A stretch of 64,000 bases of DNA from assembly GCA_963668585.1 (NCBI GenBank), contig OY764869.1, positions 558,001 to 622,000 of the forward strand, read 5' to 3'. A program made the position numbers and the translations under genes. Numbering within the stretch: position 1 is the stretch's first letter; the number at the start of each line of letters is the position of its first letter. Under the pieces are notes generated by a model. The model had not been told where the DNA came from, searched no databases, and was given only the letters and a program-made list of their open reading frames with translations. Of this stretch, positions 9,424 to 18,600 are shown in pieces. This DNA is from Bin87 sp963668585. Lineage in GTDB: Bacteria > Chloroflexota > Dehalococcoidia > Lucifugimonadales > UBA3495.

Positions 9424-10135
9424 GATCATACCCCTCAACTCCGCCACCGGGCTCTCCAGCGGAACCACTGCGCGGTGGCGAATTGAATCTCCTTGTAATT
9501 TGTCTCACGCGGCCATTTTCCCGCAAACCCAGGAACGCCATCATACACTGGCGCGCACTTGCCGGCGGACAGGCCAGTCGTGTCGGCATATCCCACTCGA
9601 TCACAGGGAAATAGCGGTAGAATTCGCCCCGGGGCGAGTAATTCCTCGCAGTGGCGGTTGACGTTATCATCTGGCATGATTCGCGGTCCAAACTGTATCT
9701 AGGGAGGTCATCTAAGACAACTACAGGCAAGGCTTGGACACGGCGACAGTCGGTGTCGTTGGTGCCAAAGAGCGCACAGTCAACTCGAAGTGCTGTCGCC
9801 GCGTGTAGTGCGTCAGGCATCTTCAGACCGGTCTCGGCCCGCAGCCGGGCGGCGTCCTCGAACACCTGGTAAGAAGCATCAAGCAGCCTCACCGCATTGG
9901 ACGCAAATAGCTCCAGGTATTGCAATTCGATCTCCGTGTTGCCATCCCGGAGCGGCTTTACCAGCGCCTCGATCACTAGCACAGGGCTGCTTACGATGAT
10001 GAGGTTGCCATCCTGAGCTTCCTGCCACATCGGTTCCAGCAGCGTGCGGTACGGCTCCACCCGCTCCACGCTGTGGATGAGGCCGCTGGCGTCGAGGTAC
10101 ACTAGGCCAAAGAGAGGAAGGGTCAGCGATCCCAT
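9260..10135 (-). CDS. PIN-domain toxin (VapC-like) with long read-through tail
   Basis: The first 140 or so residues form a PIN ribonuclease domain. LVYLDASGLI supplies the first catalytic Asp, a Glu lies in LVIEAL, and MPDALHAATA and FGTND supply the later acidic residues, which would bind Mg2+ for RNA cleavage. A normal VapC would end soon after VVVLDDLPRYSL. Here the frame stays open for another 140 residues of Arg/Pro/Gly-rich sequence that looks non-natural and runs over the small membrane gene in another frame, so the natural stop was probably lost. The start overlaps the antitoxin gene by 13 nt, the usual antitoxin-toxin coupling. Confidence 0.75.
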   Translation of the reverse strand: MGSLTLPLFGLVYLDASGLIHSVERVEPYRTLLEPMWQEAQDGNLIIVSSPVLVIEALVKPLRDGNTEIELQYLELFASNAVRLLDASYQVFEDAARLRAETGLKMPDALHAATALRVDCALFGTNDTDCRRVQALPVVVLDDLPRYSLDRESCQMITSTATARNYSPRGEFYRYFPVIEWDMPTRLACPPASARQCMMAFLGLRENGRVRQITRRFNSPPRSGSAGEPGGGVEGYDHVENSANASGANRAMAAYFVRNYVNRHLNELVRELRDRLGSDSHPSCRSIGIRV

Positions 10136-10356
10136 GAAGCTGTCTCTTCCGCCAAGTATGCCTTTACCTCTTCCACCGTCTGGAACAAGCGGCGCTCCGG
10201 GCCGCTGTTGAGGATTTCCAAGATGGAACGGCCCTTGGCACTGGAGTCGTGCAGAACCACTACGTCCACCGTCTGTCCCTCTTCCAACTCCGGGCTGGTA
10301 AACTCCACCTTGCCACCGGGTTGAACCGTCGCTCTGATATGCAGCGCCTTTTGCAT
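10123..10356 (-). CDS. Antitoxin partner of the PIN toxin
   Basis: This 77-residue protein starts MQKALHIRATVQPGGKVEFT. Its N-terminal beta-rich half (GGKVEFTSPELEEGQTVDVVV) resembles AbrB/DUF2281-type antitoxins that bind their own promoter, and the helical C-terminal half (TVEEVKAYLAEE) would wrap the toxin. AAGGAG lies 7-8 nt before the ATG. It precedes and overlaps the PIN gene, the standard order for type II modules. Assignment is from size, position and fold pattern. Confidence 0.72.
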   Translation of the reverse strand: MQKALHIRATVQPGGKVEFTSPELEEGQTVDVVVLHDSSAKGRSILEILNSGPERRLFQTVEEVKAYLAEETASWDR

Positions 10357-10389
10357 GGGTACGTCTCCTTGTCTGGAGGATTCAGGTTT

Positions 10390-10599
10390 CTACACGCGGT
10401 CGAATTCTTGTCTGGTGATGCCCAAGTCTCTCCGAATTCCGTGGACGGTTCCCGTGGCCAGGTCCCGGTTGCCGTGCCTTGGAACAGTGGTTTCCTGATT
10501 GTTCGACGGGTTGACCCAGATCTCATGGGAACCTCCCGCCTGCCGATCAAATTCGCATCCCAGCCTGCGGAGCTTTCTGGTCAGTTCCCGGTACGTCAT
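10390..10599 (-). CDS. hicA: HicA-type mRNA interferase toxin
   Basis: The protein has 69 residues with the HicA/YcfA double-stranded-RNA-binding-like fold. MTYRELTRKLRRLGCEF is followed by the key GGSHEIW motif holding the catalytic His, then TTVPRHGNRDLATGTVHGI. HicA toxins cleave mRNA and are neutralised by HicB. The start codon overlaps the hicB stop in an ATGA at 10596-10599, so hicB is translated first and coupled to hicA. This reversed order (antitoxin first) is common for this family. Confidence 0.88.
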   Translation of the reverse strand: MTYRELTRKLRRLGCEFDRQAGGSHEIWVNPSNNQETTVPRHGNRDLATGTVHGIRRDLGITRQEFDRV

Positions 10600-10841
10600 A
10601 CTGCTACGGAAATCCTGCCCTGTCCGGTCAACGACCGGGTTATCCCCGCAGGCAATGACTTGCCCCGCTCCTGATAAGAGAGGATGAACTGCTCAGCGAC
10701 AACGGACAATTCGGCCATAGCCTCGCTGCCTGTCTCTCCCCAGGCTCGGCACCCCGACAGTTGGGGAGTCTCAGCCATGTAAAGCCATCCCTGGTCCTCG
10801 CACGGCTCGTGCAGGACGCATTCCAACTGGTACAGTTCCAT
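10596..10841 (-). CDS. hicB: HicB-type antitoxin
   Basis: About 81 residues from the ATG at 10841, chosen because AGGAGG lies 5 nt upstream; the open frame extends further but without a signal. MELYQLECVLHEPCEDQGW and YMAETPQLSGCRAWGET match the HicB partial-RNase-H fold (the P.l.GC...G.t..EA pattern). The C-terminal DNA-binding part usual in longer HicBs is reduced to SYQERGKSLP. It overlaps hicA by 4 nt. Confidence 0.82.
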   Translation of the reverse strand: MELYQLECVLHEPCEDQGWLYMAETPQLSGCRAWGETGSEAMAELSVVAEQFILSYQERGKSLPAGITRSLTGQGRISVAV

Positions 10842-10996
10842 TTCGTCCTCCTGTTGTAGATGCTTCTGAGCACCGTTACCACCTGCGGGGTTTTGCCGAA
10901 CGGTGGATTGAGCAACGTGCGCATTCCACCGACTGCTCAATAACTGGCTACGGGCTGACAAATTCCATCTTGTCGCCAGGTCGCCCTTCGTTGGGC

Positions 10997-12286
10997 TCAT
11001 AGCAACCGTACTCTCTGGGTTTCTCCGCGTCTTTTGGGCACGACGGTATATTCGACCCCATCGCTAGACCGAAACTTGGTTGACAGTTCTACTCCACTCA
11101 AGGGCGACAATATGTCTGACCGAACCATCGCGATTTCCAACAATACCTGCGACTCCTGAATTTCAGCAAATTTCCTGAGCGATTGTAACTCGTCCACATG
11201 CCCGGAATCAGGGATGTTGTCCAATAGCAACCGGGTGATAGTTGTCAAAGATATTGCCGCCAGGCAGATCGGAGTGTCCAAGCCAACTATCGAAGGAGCG
11301 TTCGGCAATCTATCTCTTGGAGTCAACGGGTCATTCAACATTCCGAACATATTATTGTGGACGTAGGCATGACAAAGATTGTAAATGTCCAGACTCGAAT
11401 ATTCTCCTGCTTCCTTGTTCCTTTCGTTATAGCCAACTTGAAGTGCCCTTTTCGGCATGTCCAAAATAGCCTTTGGATTGTCCGGAGGAGCAGTCCATCC
11501 ATCGTAATGTTTCAGGTTCCATCCCTGGTACTTCCGCTGCATCTCGACCATAGTCTCGTGTGAAAAAAGCTTGTTAACATAGAAGTAGTTGGCAATACTC
11601 CAGTCATAGTACCTTTGCGCGCGCGAGGGCACTTGCGTAGTGTCCCTGGCTATGTATGCCATATTTACTTCTATTTCAAATAATGATCGCCACAATATGA
11701 TAGCGGACTGAATCTCTCCTCTCTTACAATGGTTTGTTATAGTCTGAGCCAATGAACATGCCTGACCATGCAGCATGTGATGGGTTACACCCAATTGCGA
11801 ACCGCTGTCCCGGTAGAGCGGAATCGTGGCCTCCCAGCAATTTAGGCTATTTGCGACTGCCTTTGATAGCCAACTCAGAGCTTTACCCCATTCTTTTTTG
11901 ATGGCCTTCTCCAAAATGCTTTGCTGCTTGTTAAGCAACTTCAGGAGCGGCCGCTCTCGGCCTGCCCGTAAGAGGTCTTGGGCTCCTTCCTGCATTTTCG
12001 CCCGTTCTGCCTGTATTTCGATGGCTTGAGAGTAGGTGCAGCAATAAGCAGGATGTCGCTTCATGTGCCCGGCACAATACTGGAAGCCGGATGATTCGTC
12101 AGAATGCTTGGCTTTACGGGCGCACATAACCCAAGCTCCATTTTTGGGGTCAAACATAGAGCTGCGCCTAACCATACCATCGCAGTTTTGCTCTCCGTGC
12201 TTCCTTTGAAAACTCCAGTCTGGATAGTATTTCCCAAGCACGAAGGGCACCACGGGCCGTCCCTCTCGTTTCTTGAAAACACTCAT
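10997..12286 (-). CDS. DUF5677-like protein, third gene of the helicase-methylase operon
   Basis: About 429 residues from ATG 12286; a GTG at 12298 overlaps the methylase stop (GTGA) and is the alternative start. The N-terminal third has several Cys/His (CAGHMKRHPAYCC at about 70-85) that could bind zinc. The C-terminal part contains WRSLFEIEVNMAYIAR and AQRYYDWS at about 205-235, the helical signature of DUF5677, a family often seen beside defence genes. Codon use is visibly less GC-rich than in neighbouring metabolic genes. Coupling to the methylase gene argues for a role in the same system; activity unknown. Confidence 0.7.
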   Translation of the reverse strand: MSVFKKREGRPVVPFVLGKYYPDWSFQRKHGEQNCDGMVRRSSMFDPKNGAWVMCARKAKHSDESSGFQYCAGHMKRHPAYCCTYSQAIEIQAERAKMQEGAQDLLRAGRERPLLKLLNKQQSILEKAIKKEWGKALSWLSKAVANSLNCWEATIPLYRDSGSQLGVTHHMLHGQACSLAQTITNHCKRGEIQSAIILWRSLFEIEVNMAYIARDTTQVPSRAQRYYDWSIANYFYVNKLFSHETMVEMQRKYQGWNLKHYDGWTAPPDNPKAILDMPKRALQVGYNERNKEAGEYSSLDIYNLCHAYVHNNMFGMLNDPLTPRDRLPNAPSIVGLDTPICLAAISLTTITRLLLDNIPDSGHVDELQSLRKFAEIQESQVLLEIAMVRSDILSPLSGVELSTKFRSSDGVEYTVVPKRRGETQRVRLL

Positions 12287-12294
12287 AACAGCGA

Positions 12295-15200
12295 TCACCC
12301 CTCCCGCCCCATGCGGTACTTGATGTCGTAGTTGATGATGAAGTCCAGTTCTTCGTCCGTGAAGCCGTAGTGCTTGGCTAACGCCCGGTCGATCTTGTCC
12401 ACGATGGGCTTGGACGGCTTCTGGTCGAACTCATCATAGATAACTTTGCCCGTGGTCTGGTAACGGGTTTCCTTTCGCTGCTTGTGACGCCTGAAGTTTT
12501 CCATGAGCTCATCGGTCAATTGGGCCAACTGTTTCTTGGTGGCTTTCTGCATCCGGTCCAAGCCGAGGGGGAAGCTCTCTATTTCTCTGAGATTGAGGTG
12601 TCGGCAGTCGGAGAGAAGTAAGAACCACCAATAGAAGAGCGAGCTGTTCAGGGCAGCGACCACGGAAGCCGCGTCCTCAACCCCGGCGAGTCTCAAAGTC
12701 TTGACCTGCGTAGATATTTGCACACCGTCGCGTTCGTTCCAGAAGTAGGGAGCGAAGTCCATGGCTCGAACCCAGTATTGGGGTGCGTTGTGAAAGTAGA
12801 CCGTCCCGTTTCCCGATGGAGCGAGACTGTTGCGAATCGGACGCTGTTTCGCTATCCGCTCCAGTATTGTCGAGGCAGGCAGCGGCCCAATCTTGGGTAC
12901 GGTGCCACCGGGGATGGCTGGAACCTTAGGCTGGGAATCGAATGATATGGTGTCGAACAAATGTGGTCGAGATTCCGTGTACCACCTGCTGTAGGCCGTT
13001 GAGTAAACGTCGCCGTCATCATTGGTCTCTCTCACCGATAGAGATATGGTCGCACGGATATGCTCCAAACCATCGAAAAGCTTGGCAGGGCGGTCGTCAA
13101 AATGGGAGAGCCAAAGACCACCGCTCCGCGAAAGACACAGCTTTTGAATCGGCTCCATTCGGTCGGTGCAGGAGTAGGAGAGTTGCACAATCATCCCAAA
13201 TCGCCCGCCCTGGCGCATAATATTGTCGGACCGTTCGATCACATAAGCGTAAAGATTTCCGCACGATTGCGTTGCAAACCCTCTTAATTGGTACTCCTTG
13301 CGGACTTTGCTGTATTCCACATACGGTGGGTTGCCAATCACCACATCAAACCCGCCCTTGCTCATAATGCCGTAGAACTCAACGAACCAATGAAAGGGCT
13401 GGTGGCTCTTGACCCAACCGGCGTAGGCGGCGCTGCCATCCTGGTCAATTCCGTATTGGGTGGCTTGGTACCGGTCCAGCCGACTTCGCAGACTGTCCAA
13501 CCCATCCTTGATCTGTTGTTTCAGGATTGAGTCCAATTGGCTGTCCGGGGTAATTTGGTAGCGCCGAAAGTGGTCGAAAATTTCACTTGCGGCTCCGGCG
13601 TCGGATTCAATACGATCCAAGATTTGCTGCTGTTCGGCGTCCAGGGCCCGCAACTGCCCATCCGGAGTGATGGTCATAGCTTGGCGCACGGCGTCCAGGG
13701 ATGTGAAGCCCACCAGCGTGTTTCCAGCTTTTATGTTGAAGTCAATGTCGGGCAGCGGCTCAATCTGGTCGTAGCTCTCCAGTTGGGCCACCAGCTTGAG
13801 GAAGAGGCGCAGCTTGCAGATTTCCACGGCCTCTTCCATGATGTCCACGCCGTACAGGTTGTTGAGGACGATGGACTTGAGGATGAAGTAGCGCTCGCTG
13901 GGGTGCCTTTCCACCTGCGCCAGAACATCGCGGAAATCACTCAGGGCATTGGGGCTATGGGTTCGTTGGGAGCGTTCCAGGTCGTCGAGGAAGCCCCGCA
14001 TCCCCTCCAGGCAGGCGGTGTACAAGGGTTCCAGGATATTGAGGGCAGCGAACAGGAAAGCGCCGGAGCCGCAGGTAGGGTCCAGCACCGACATGTCGCG
14101 CAGGGCGTGCCAGAAGGCCCGCAGCAATTCCGGCCCCTCGTTTTGCGCGATGACGTCCCTGGCGAACCTTTCGATGTCCAGGTTCAGGGTGATGAGATCG
14201 TTTATCTCCTGAACCTCGCCCGCCGTAAGTTTGTCCCGGACTTCGCGATAGCGGGTGCGGCGGGCGACGACCTCGCGCCAGGTCTCGGTGGGCAGGGCGT
14301 ATTCATCGGGTGCAGGTCTGTTCCAGCCGCCGCGCTTGGATACGCCGTCTATGCCAGCAGCGATCTCGTCGGGCAACTCATGCGGCGTATCCAGGGGCTT
14401 GGGGTCTTCAGGCTGCCGCGCGTTCCAGGTGATGCCGTGGGCGACTGCGGGGTAGATATAGCGGTCCGGGTCGTCACGCAGCAGACGCCATACGCCGCCG
14501 TCCGGCCCGAAGGCCACGGGACAATCCTTCCTTGCGGCGTCGAACAGGAATGGAATGACCGTGTTGCGGGAGATGTAGCCGGTGATGTCCTCTTTGGTGT
14601 AGTAGGCGCCCATCTGCTTCTGGTTGACGTACTTCTCAAAGATGTAGCCCAGCACGTCGGGGTTTATCTCGTTGTCCTCCCGGTGGGGCCGCTCGTCCAG
14701 GTGCCAGCGGTAGCCGTCGAAGAAGTCGAACACCCGCTCAAAGGCCTCGTCGGGAATGGAAATGTCCGGGTTAACCCGCTCCAGGTCGTGAACGTCGAAC
14801 AGGCCGCCGTTGAGGAAGGGCACCGTGCCCAGCAGGGCGGCCAAGTCCGGCGCGCGCAGGGATTGCGGCTGCCCCAGCCCCTCGTGGAAAAGACGCAACA
14901 GAAAGAGACGGTAGAACTGCTGAAAGCGACCTCCTCCGTTCTGCCGCCGCACCATCTCCAGGCGGTTGCGGAGGTAGTCCAGGTCGCCGTCCAGGAAACC
15001 CCGCTTCTGGACGAAATAGACGAACATCATGCGGTTGAGCATCAGAGAAGCGTACCAGTCACGGTCGCCCTGCTCGGATATGCCTTCGACGAAGTTTCCG
15101 AAGGCCGTCAGCTCGGCCCTGAACCGGTCATAAAAGCGCTTGGTGATTCGCTCCACGTCCAGGGAAGCGCGAACTCGCCCCGCCACCAGTGCAATGTTCA

Positions 15201-15636
15201 GGGATGCCTCTTCATCCAGGGCGACAAACAGCGGTTGGAGTCGCTGGAGCAAGGCGACACCGCTGCCGGAGGAGGTGTAGGTATACTCGCGGCAGGCAGC
15301 GGGCTTGCCGATCTCACGCTTGACCCATTGCCAGAGCTGGTTTTCCTGGCCGGCGTCAACAAAGATGATCAGATGCTCAAAGGCGCTCTTGGCAACCCGG
15401 CTTTCAATCCTGCGACGGATCGGGTATTCGGGGATTGCGCCGTCCTGGTCCGGAGAGCAGCGGAACACCTGGAAACCAGCCTTTTCTGACACGGGCGTCA
15501 GCGCATAGTCCTGCCCGTTGACCTGTACGGCCAACGACTCGCCCTGGTGGTAGTTCCATCCCAAGCCCTCGACGAAAAGACCGGGAAAGTCGAAGCCCTG
15601 TAGATAGGGCCGAAGTTCTTCAATGGCAACCGGCAT
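12295..15636 (-). CDS. Eco57I-type adenine DNA methyltransferase (restriction-modification)
   Basis: This 1113-residue protein is a large gamma-class N6-adenine methylase. AdoMet motif I is LDPTCGSGAFLF at about residue 520, and the catalytic motif IV is IGNPPYVEYS at about 770. The N-terminal 350 residues are helical and contain GAYYTKEDITGYI before the methylase core. The last 300 residues resemble a TaqI/Eco57I target-recognition region. Size and layout match class PglX or DISARM DrmM-like enzymes. The start overlaps the helicase stop (TGATG at 15634-15638) and the stop overlaps the start region of the DUF5677 gene, so the three form one coupled operon. It would mark host DNA to protect it from the helicase-nuclease partner. 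Confidence 0.88.
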   Translation of the reverse strand: MPVAIEELRPYLQGFDFPGLFVEGLGWNYHQGESLAVQVNGQDYALTPVSEKAGFQVFRCSPDQDGAIPEYPIRRRIESRVAKSAFEHLIIFVDAGQENQLWQWVKREIGKPAACREYTYTSSGSGVALLQRLQPLFVALDEEASLNIALVAGRVRASLDVERITKRFYDRFRAELTAFGNFVEGISEQGDRDWYASLMLNRMMFVYFVQKRGFLDGDLDYLRNRLEMVRRQNGGGRFQQFYRLFLLRLFHEGLGQPQSLRAPDLAALLGTVPFLNGGLFDVHDLERVNPDISIPDEAFERVFDFFDGYRWHLDERPHREDNEINPDVLGYIFEKYVNQKQMGAYYTKEDITGYISRNTVIPFLFDAARKDCPVAFGPDGGVWRLLRDDPDRYIYPAVAHGITWNARQPEDPKPLDTPHELPDEIAAGIDGVSKRGGWNRPAPDEYALPTETWREVVARRTRYREVRDKLTAGEVQEINDLITLNLDIERFARDVIAQNEGPELLRAFWHALRDMSVLDPTCGSGAFLFAALNILEPLYTACLEGMRGFLDDLERSQRTHSPNALSDFRDVLAQVERHPSERYFILKSIVLNNLYGVDIMEEAVEICKLRLFLKLVAQLESYDQIEPLPDIDFNIKAGNTLVGFTSLDAVRQAMTITPDGQLRALDAEQQQILDRIESDAGAASEIFDHFRRYQITPDSQLDSILKQQIKDGLDSLRSRLDRYQATQYGIDQDGSAAYAGWVKSHQPFHWFVEFYGIMSKGGFDVVIGNPPYVEYSKVRKEYQLRGFATQSCGNLYAYVIERSDNIMRQGGRFGMIVQLSYSCTDRMEPIQKLCLSRSGGLWLSHFDDRPAKLFDGLEHIRATISLSVRETNDDGDVYSTAYSRWYTESRPHLFDTISFDSQPKVPAIPGGTVPKIGPLPASTILERIAKQRPIRNSLAPSGNGTVYFHNAPQYWVRAMDFAPYFWNERDGVQISTQVKTLRLAGVEDAASVVAALNSSLFYWWFLLLSDCRHLNLREIESFPLGLDRMQKATKKQLAQLTDELMENFRRHKQRKETRYQTTGKVIYDEFDQKPSKPIVDKIDRALAKHYGFTDEELDFIINYDIKYRMGREG

Positions 15637-18600
15637 CAGACGTTGGCCTCACTCTGGAACAATCCCAAGGAGCAGAGAATCTGCGGTTCCTGGGACTCTT
15701 CGTCTTCCGTGGTCAGGCAGAGTCGGTCTTCCTCCCTGAGCGTCATGACCACTTCGGCGAGTTGACTGTCGTCCGCTCCGCCGCGCAGTTGACGGTTCAG
15801 GGTGTCCACCGCCGACGGGCGGACCGGGTAGCGGTAGATGTCGTCGATAGCCCTGTGCAAGGCGTCCACGTCGAACAGCTGGCCCTTGATGGCGTCGGCG
15901 TAGTCCCGGAGTCGCGTGTAGGTTCGGAAGCGCGCGCCGGAAGGCCGGCCCAGCTGGCCGCCCACCCGCTTCTCCTCCTTCGCGACGTGGCGCACGCCAT
16001 CGACAACCAGGTCATGGTGGCACTCGTGGTGGGGTTGCGCCGGAGTGTCGGGGCGGCACTCGGCTGCCGAGAGTATTTCAAGCTGCGATTCGGTGATGCT
16101 CCGGCCTTCCCGGTCCACGTATGCCAGGGCATCGTTGCCGTCGGCGGTGCGCATGAAGACCAGAACGCCTTCCGGTCGTTGAGCGATGGGAGAGTGTTGG
16201 CGAGAGGAGAAACATACATCGGGCAGTTCGGCGACGGTTTTCTCCAGGCGCGGGTCCGCTCCAACCGCATTCTTCCAAACCTGGTAGGCATGTGAGGCCA
16301 GGTCAACCTCCCCGTCGAGGTCGCCGTCCAGGACACCGGCGCGTTCGTGGTAGAGGTTGACGATGGCTTGCTCGTCTTCCTCGTCCTCAAAGAATGCCTC
16401 GTCGGCGCCGACCACCTCGGCGTTTTGCCGGAGACGGGTACGGACTCTCTCCCGCAGGTCGATGATCCGCTCCACTCCGTCGGCGGGCAGGAAGGAGTGG
16501 CACAGAATCTCTTCCGCTTTCTGGCCAATCCGGTCCACTCGGCCCGCCCGTTGAATGAGGCGAATAATGGCCCAGGGAAGGTCGTAGTTCACCACGACGT
16601 TGCAGTCCTGGAGGTTCTGGCCCTCGCTCAGCACGTCGGTGGCCACCAGCACCCGGAGTTCTCGCTCCGGGTCTGCCCGCCCGACCCGCCGGTTGCTTTG
16701 TGGGCTGAACCGCCACGCCAGTTCCGTGGGGTCAGCGGAGTTGCCGGTGACTCCGGCCAAGGCCTCAATCCCCCGGCTCTCAAGCTGCGCCTCCAGGTAG
16801 TGAACCGTGTCGGCGAACTGGGAGAACACCAGCACCTTGCGGTCAGCGAAGGTCTCCGTCAACAGGCGATGCAGCGCGTCCAGCTTGGCATCGCGGTTCG
16901 GGTCCCACGTCCCGTAGTCCCGAAGCAACCCGAGCAGGGCATCGGAGTCCGATTGGAGGTCGCCCCGCAGGGAACCCTGGAACAGGTCGGCCCGCAGCCA
17001 CCTGAAGCGATTATGAAAACGGCCCCGGTACTCGGCATAAATCCGTTCCGCCTGCTCTTCGAAATCGGATGCAGTCCAAGCGCGGTTGACATCTTCGAAG
17101 ACTTCTTCCTGGCCGTCGGCGTCCGGGTCGAACAGAACCCTCCCCGCCCGGTCCGCGTCGTCGTCGGTGAAGCGGGAGTCCAGCATCTCGGCGTCCTGCG
17201 TCCCGATGGGCAGGGGCAGTCCGTTCTTGATGGCGTAGATGAAAACGTAATTGCGCAGCAGGTGCCGCTCCACCGATTGCAGGAAGGCCGAGCCGCTGCT
17301 TTCCAGCCGCTTGAACAGGTTGGTGCGGCAGAAACCCATCAGCCGCTTGCCGGCCCGCGACAGGTCGTCAATCTGTCGCTTCTCGCTCCCGGTGGGCGCT
17401 TTGGCCGGATTCTTGGCGGCATAGTTGCCGAGCCCGTACCGGGGGAGGCTCAGGTCGTTGACCAGATCTACCACCTGGGCCGAGTACAGCTTCGCGTACT
17501 GGTCGTCGGGGTCGGAATCGTCAATGGCGAACCCAACGCTTCTTGGCACCCGGCTCGGAAAGTAGGACCGCGCGCCATCCCCGTAGGTCAGATACCTGCG
17601 GCCGGTATCCTTATCGGTCTCCGCGTAGTTGTTCTGGATAAAGCTCCGCGTGCGGCGTACGAGGAACAGGCGCATCAGGTCGCGCCAGTCGTCGGCGTAC
17701 GGGCTGAAGTCAAACGCTGCCAGGGTACGCGGCGAGGCCTGATGGCGCCGGCTGAATTCCACCTCGCCCAACTCCCGCAGCAGCCGCTCGGGCCGGATGC
17801 CCAGGTCCCGGTCCTCCTCAACAAAGATTCCCAATTGGCTGGACAGGTCCAGGTACGTCTTGTTGTAGGGGGTGGCCGATAGGAGGATGCACTTGCTCTC
17901 GTTGGCACGGACGTACTCCTGGATGGCGCGGTAGCGTCGGCCTTCCCGGTTGCGGAGATTGTGGCTTTCGTCGATTACGACCAGCCGATAACGGCGCAAG
18001 GTGGGCAACTCGCCGATTACCGTACTCAGTGAAATCACCCTGGCCCGCAGTTGGTACTGGTAAACGTAGTCCTCCCACATGGGCACGAGGTTCTTCGGGC
18101 AGATGATCAGCGTCTCCAGCCCGTAGTCGTCTTCGAAAATGCGGGCCAGCGCGGTGGCCATCAGGGTTTTGCCCAGGCCCACAACGTCCCCGATGAGCAC
18201 GCCGCCCCGCCGGTTGAGATGATGCGCCGCTATCTTCACCGCCGCAGCCTGGAAGTCAAACAACCGGTCACCGAACACCTGGGGAATCCTGAACTCGGCC
18301 AGTCCGGCGCGGGCCTCCCGGGAAAGGTGGTAGGCCATCTTGAGGTAGACGTGGTAGGGCGGTATCAACGTCTCCCGTGCCCAGCTCTCTTCGATAATTA
18401 GAGCCAACTCATCCGAAACGTCCACGCAGAAGCGGTCGTTCCATCGGTCCTCAAACCACGTCTTGAGCTTGAGCGCGGCGTCATGGTCCAGCACGTCCAC
18501 GTTCAATTCGCCCTGCCCGGCAAGGCCGGCAAAGGTCAGGTTGCTGCTGCCCAGGTAGCCCACGATGGGGTTGACTGGATCGTCGCGGTAGAGCAGGTAG

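Noticed and set aside
13537..15489. Plus-strand frame of 650 codons opposite the methylase
   Set aside because: The opposite strand has unmistakable methylase motifs; the plus frame has low-complexity Val/Gln/Gly sequence and no motif.
16347..17882. Plus-strand frame of 511 codons opposite the helicase
   Set aside because: Antisense to Walker-motif-bearing helicase sequence; no domain seen.
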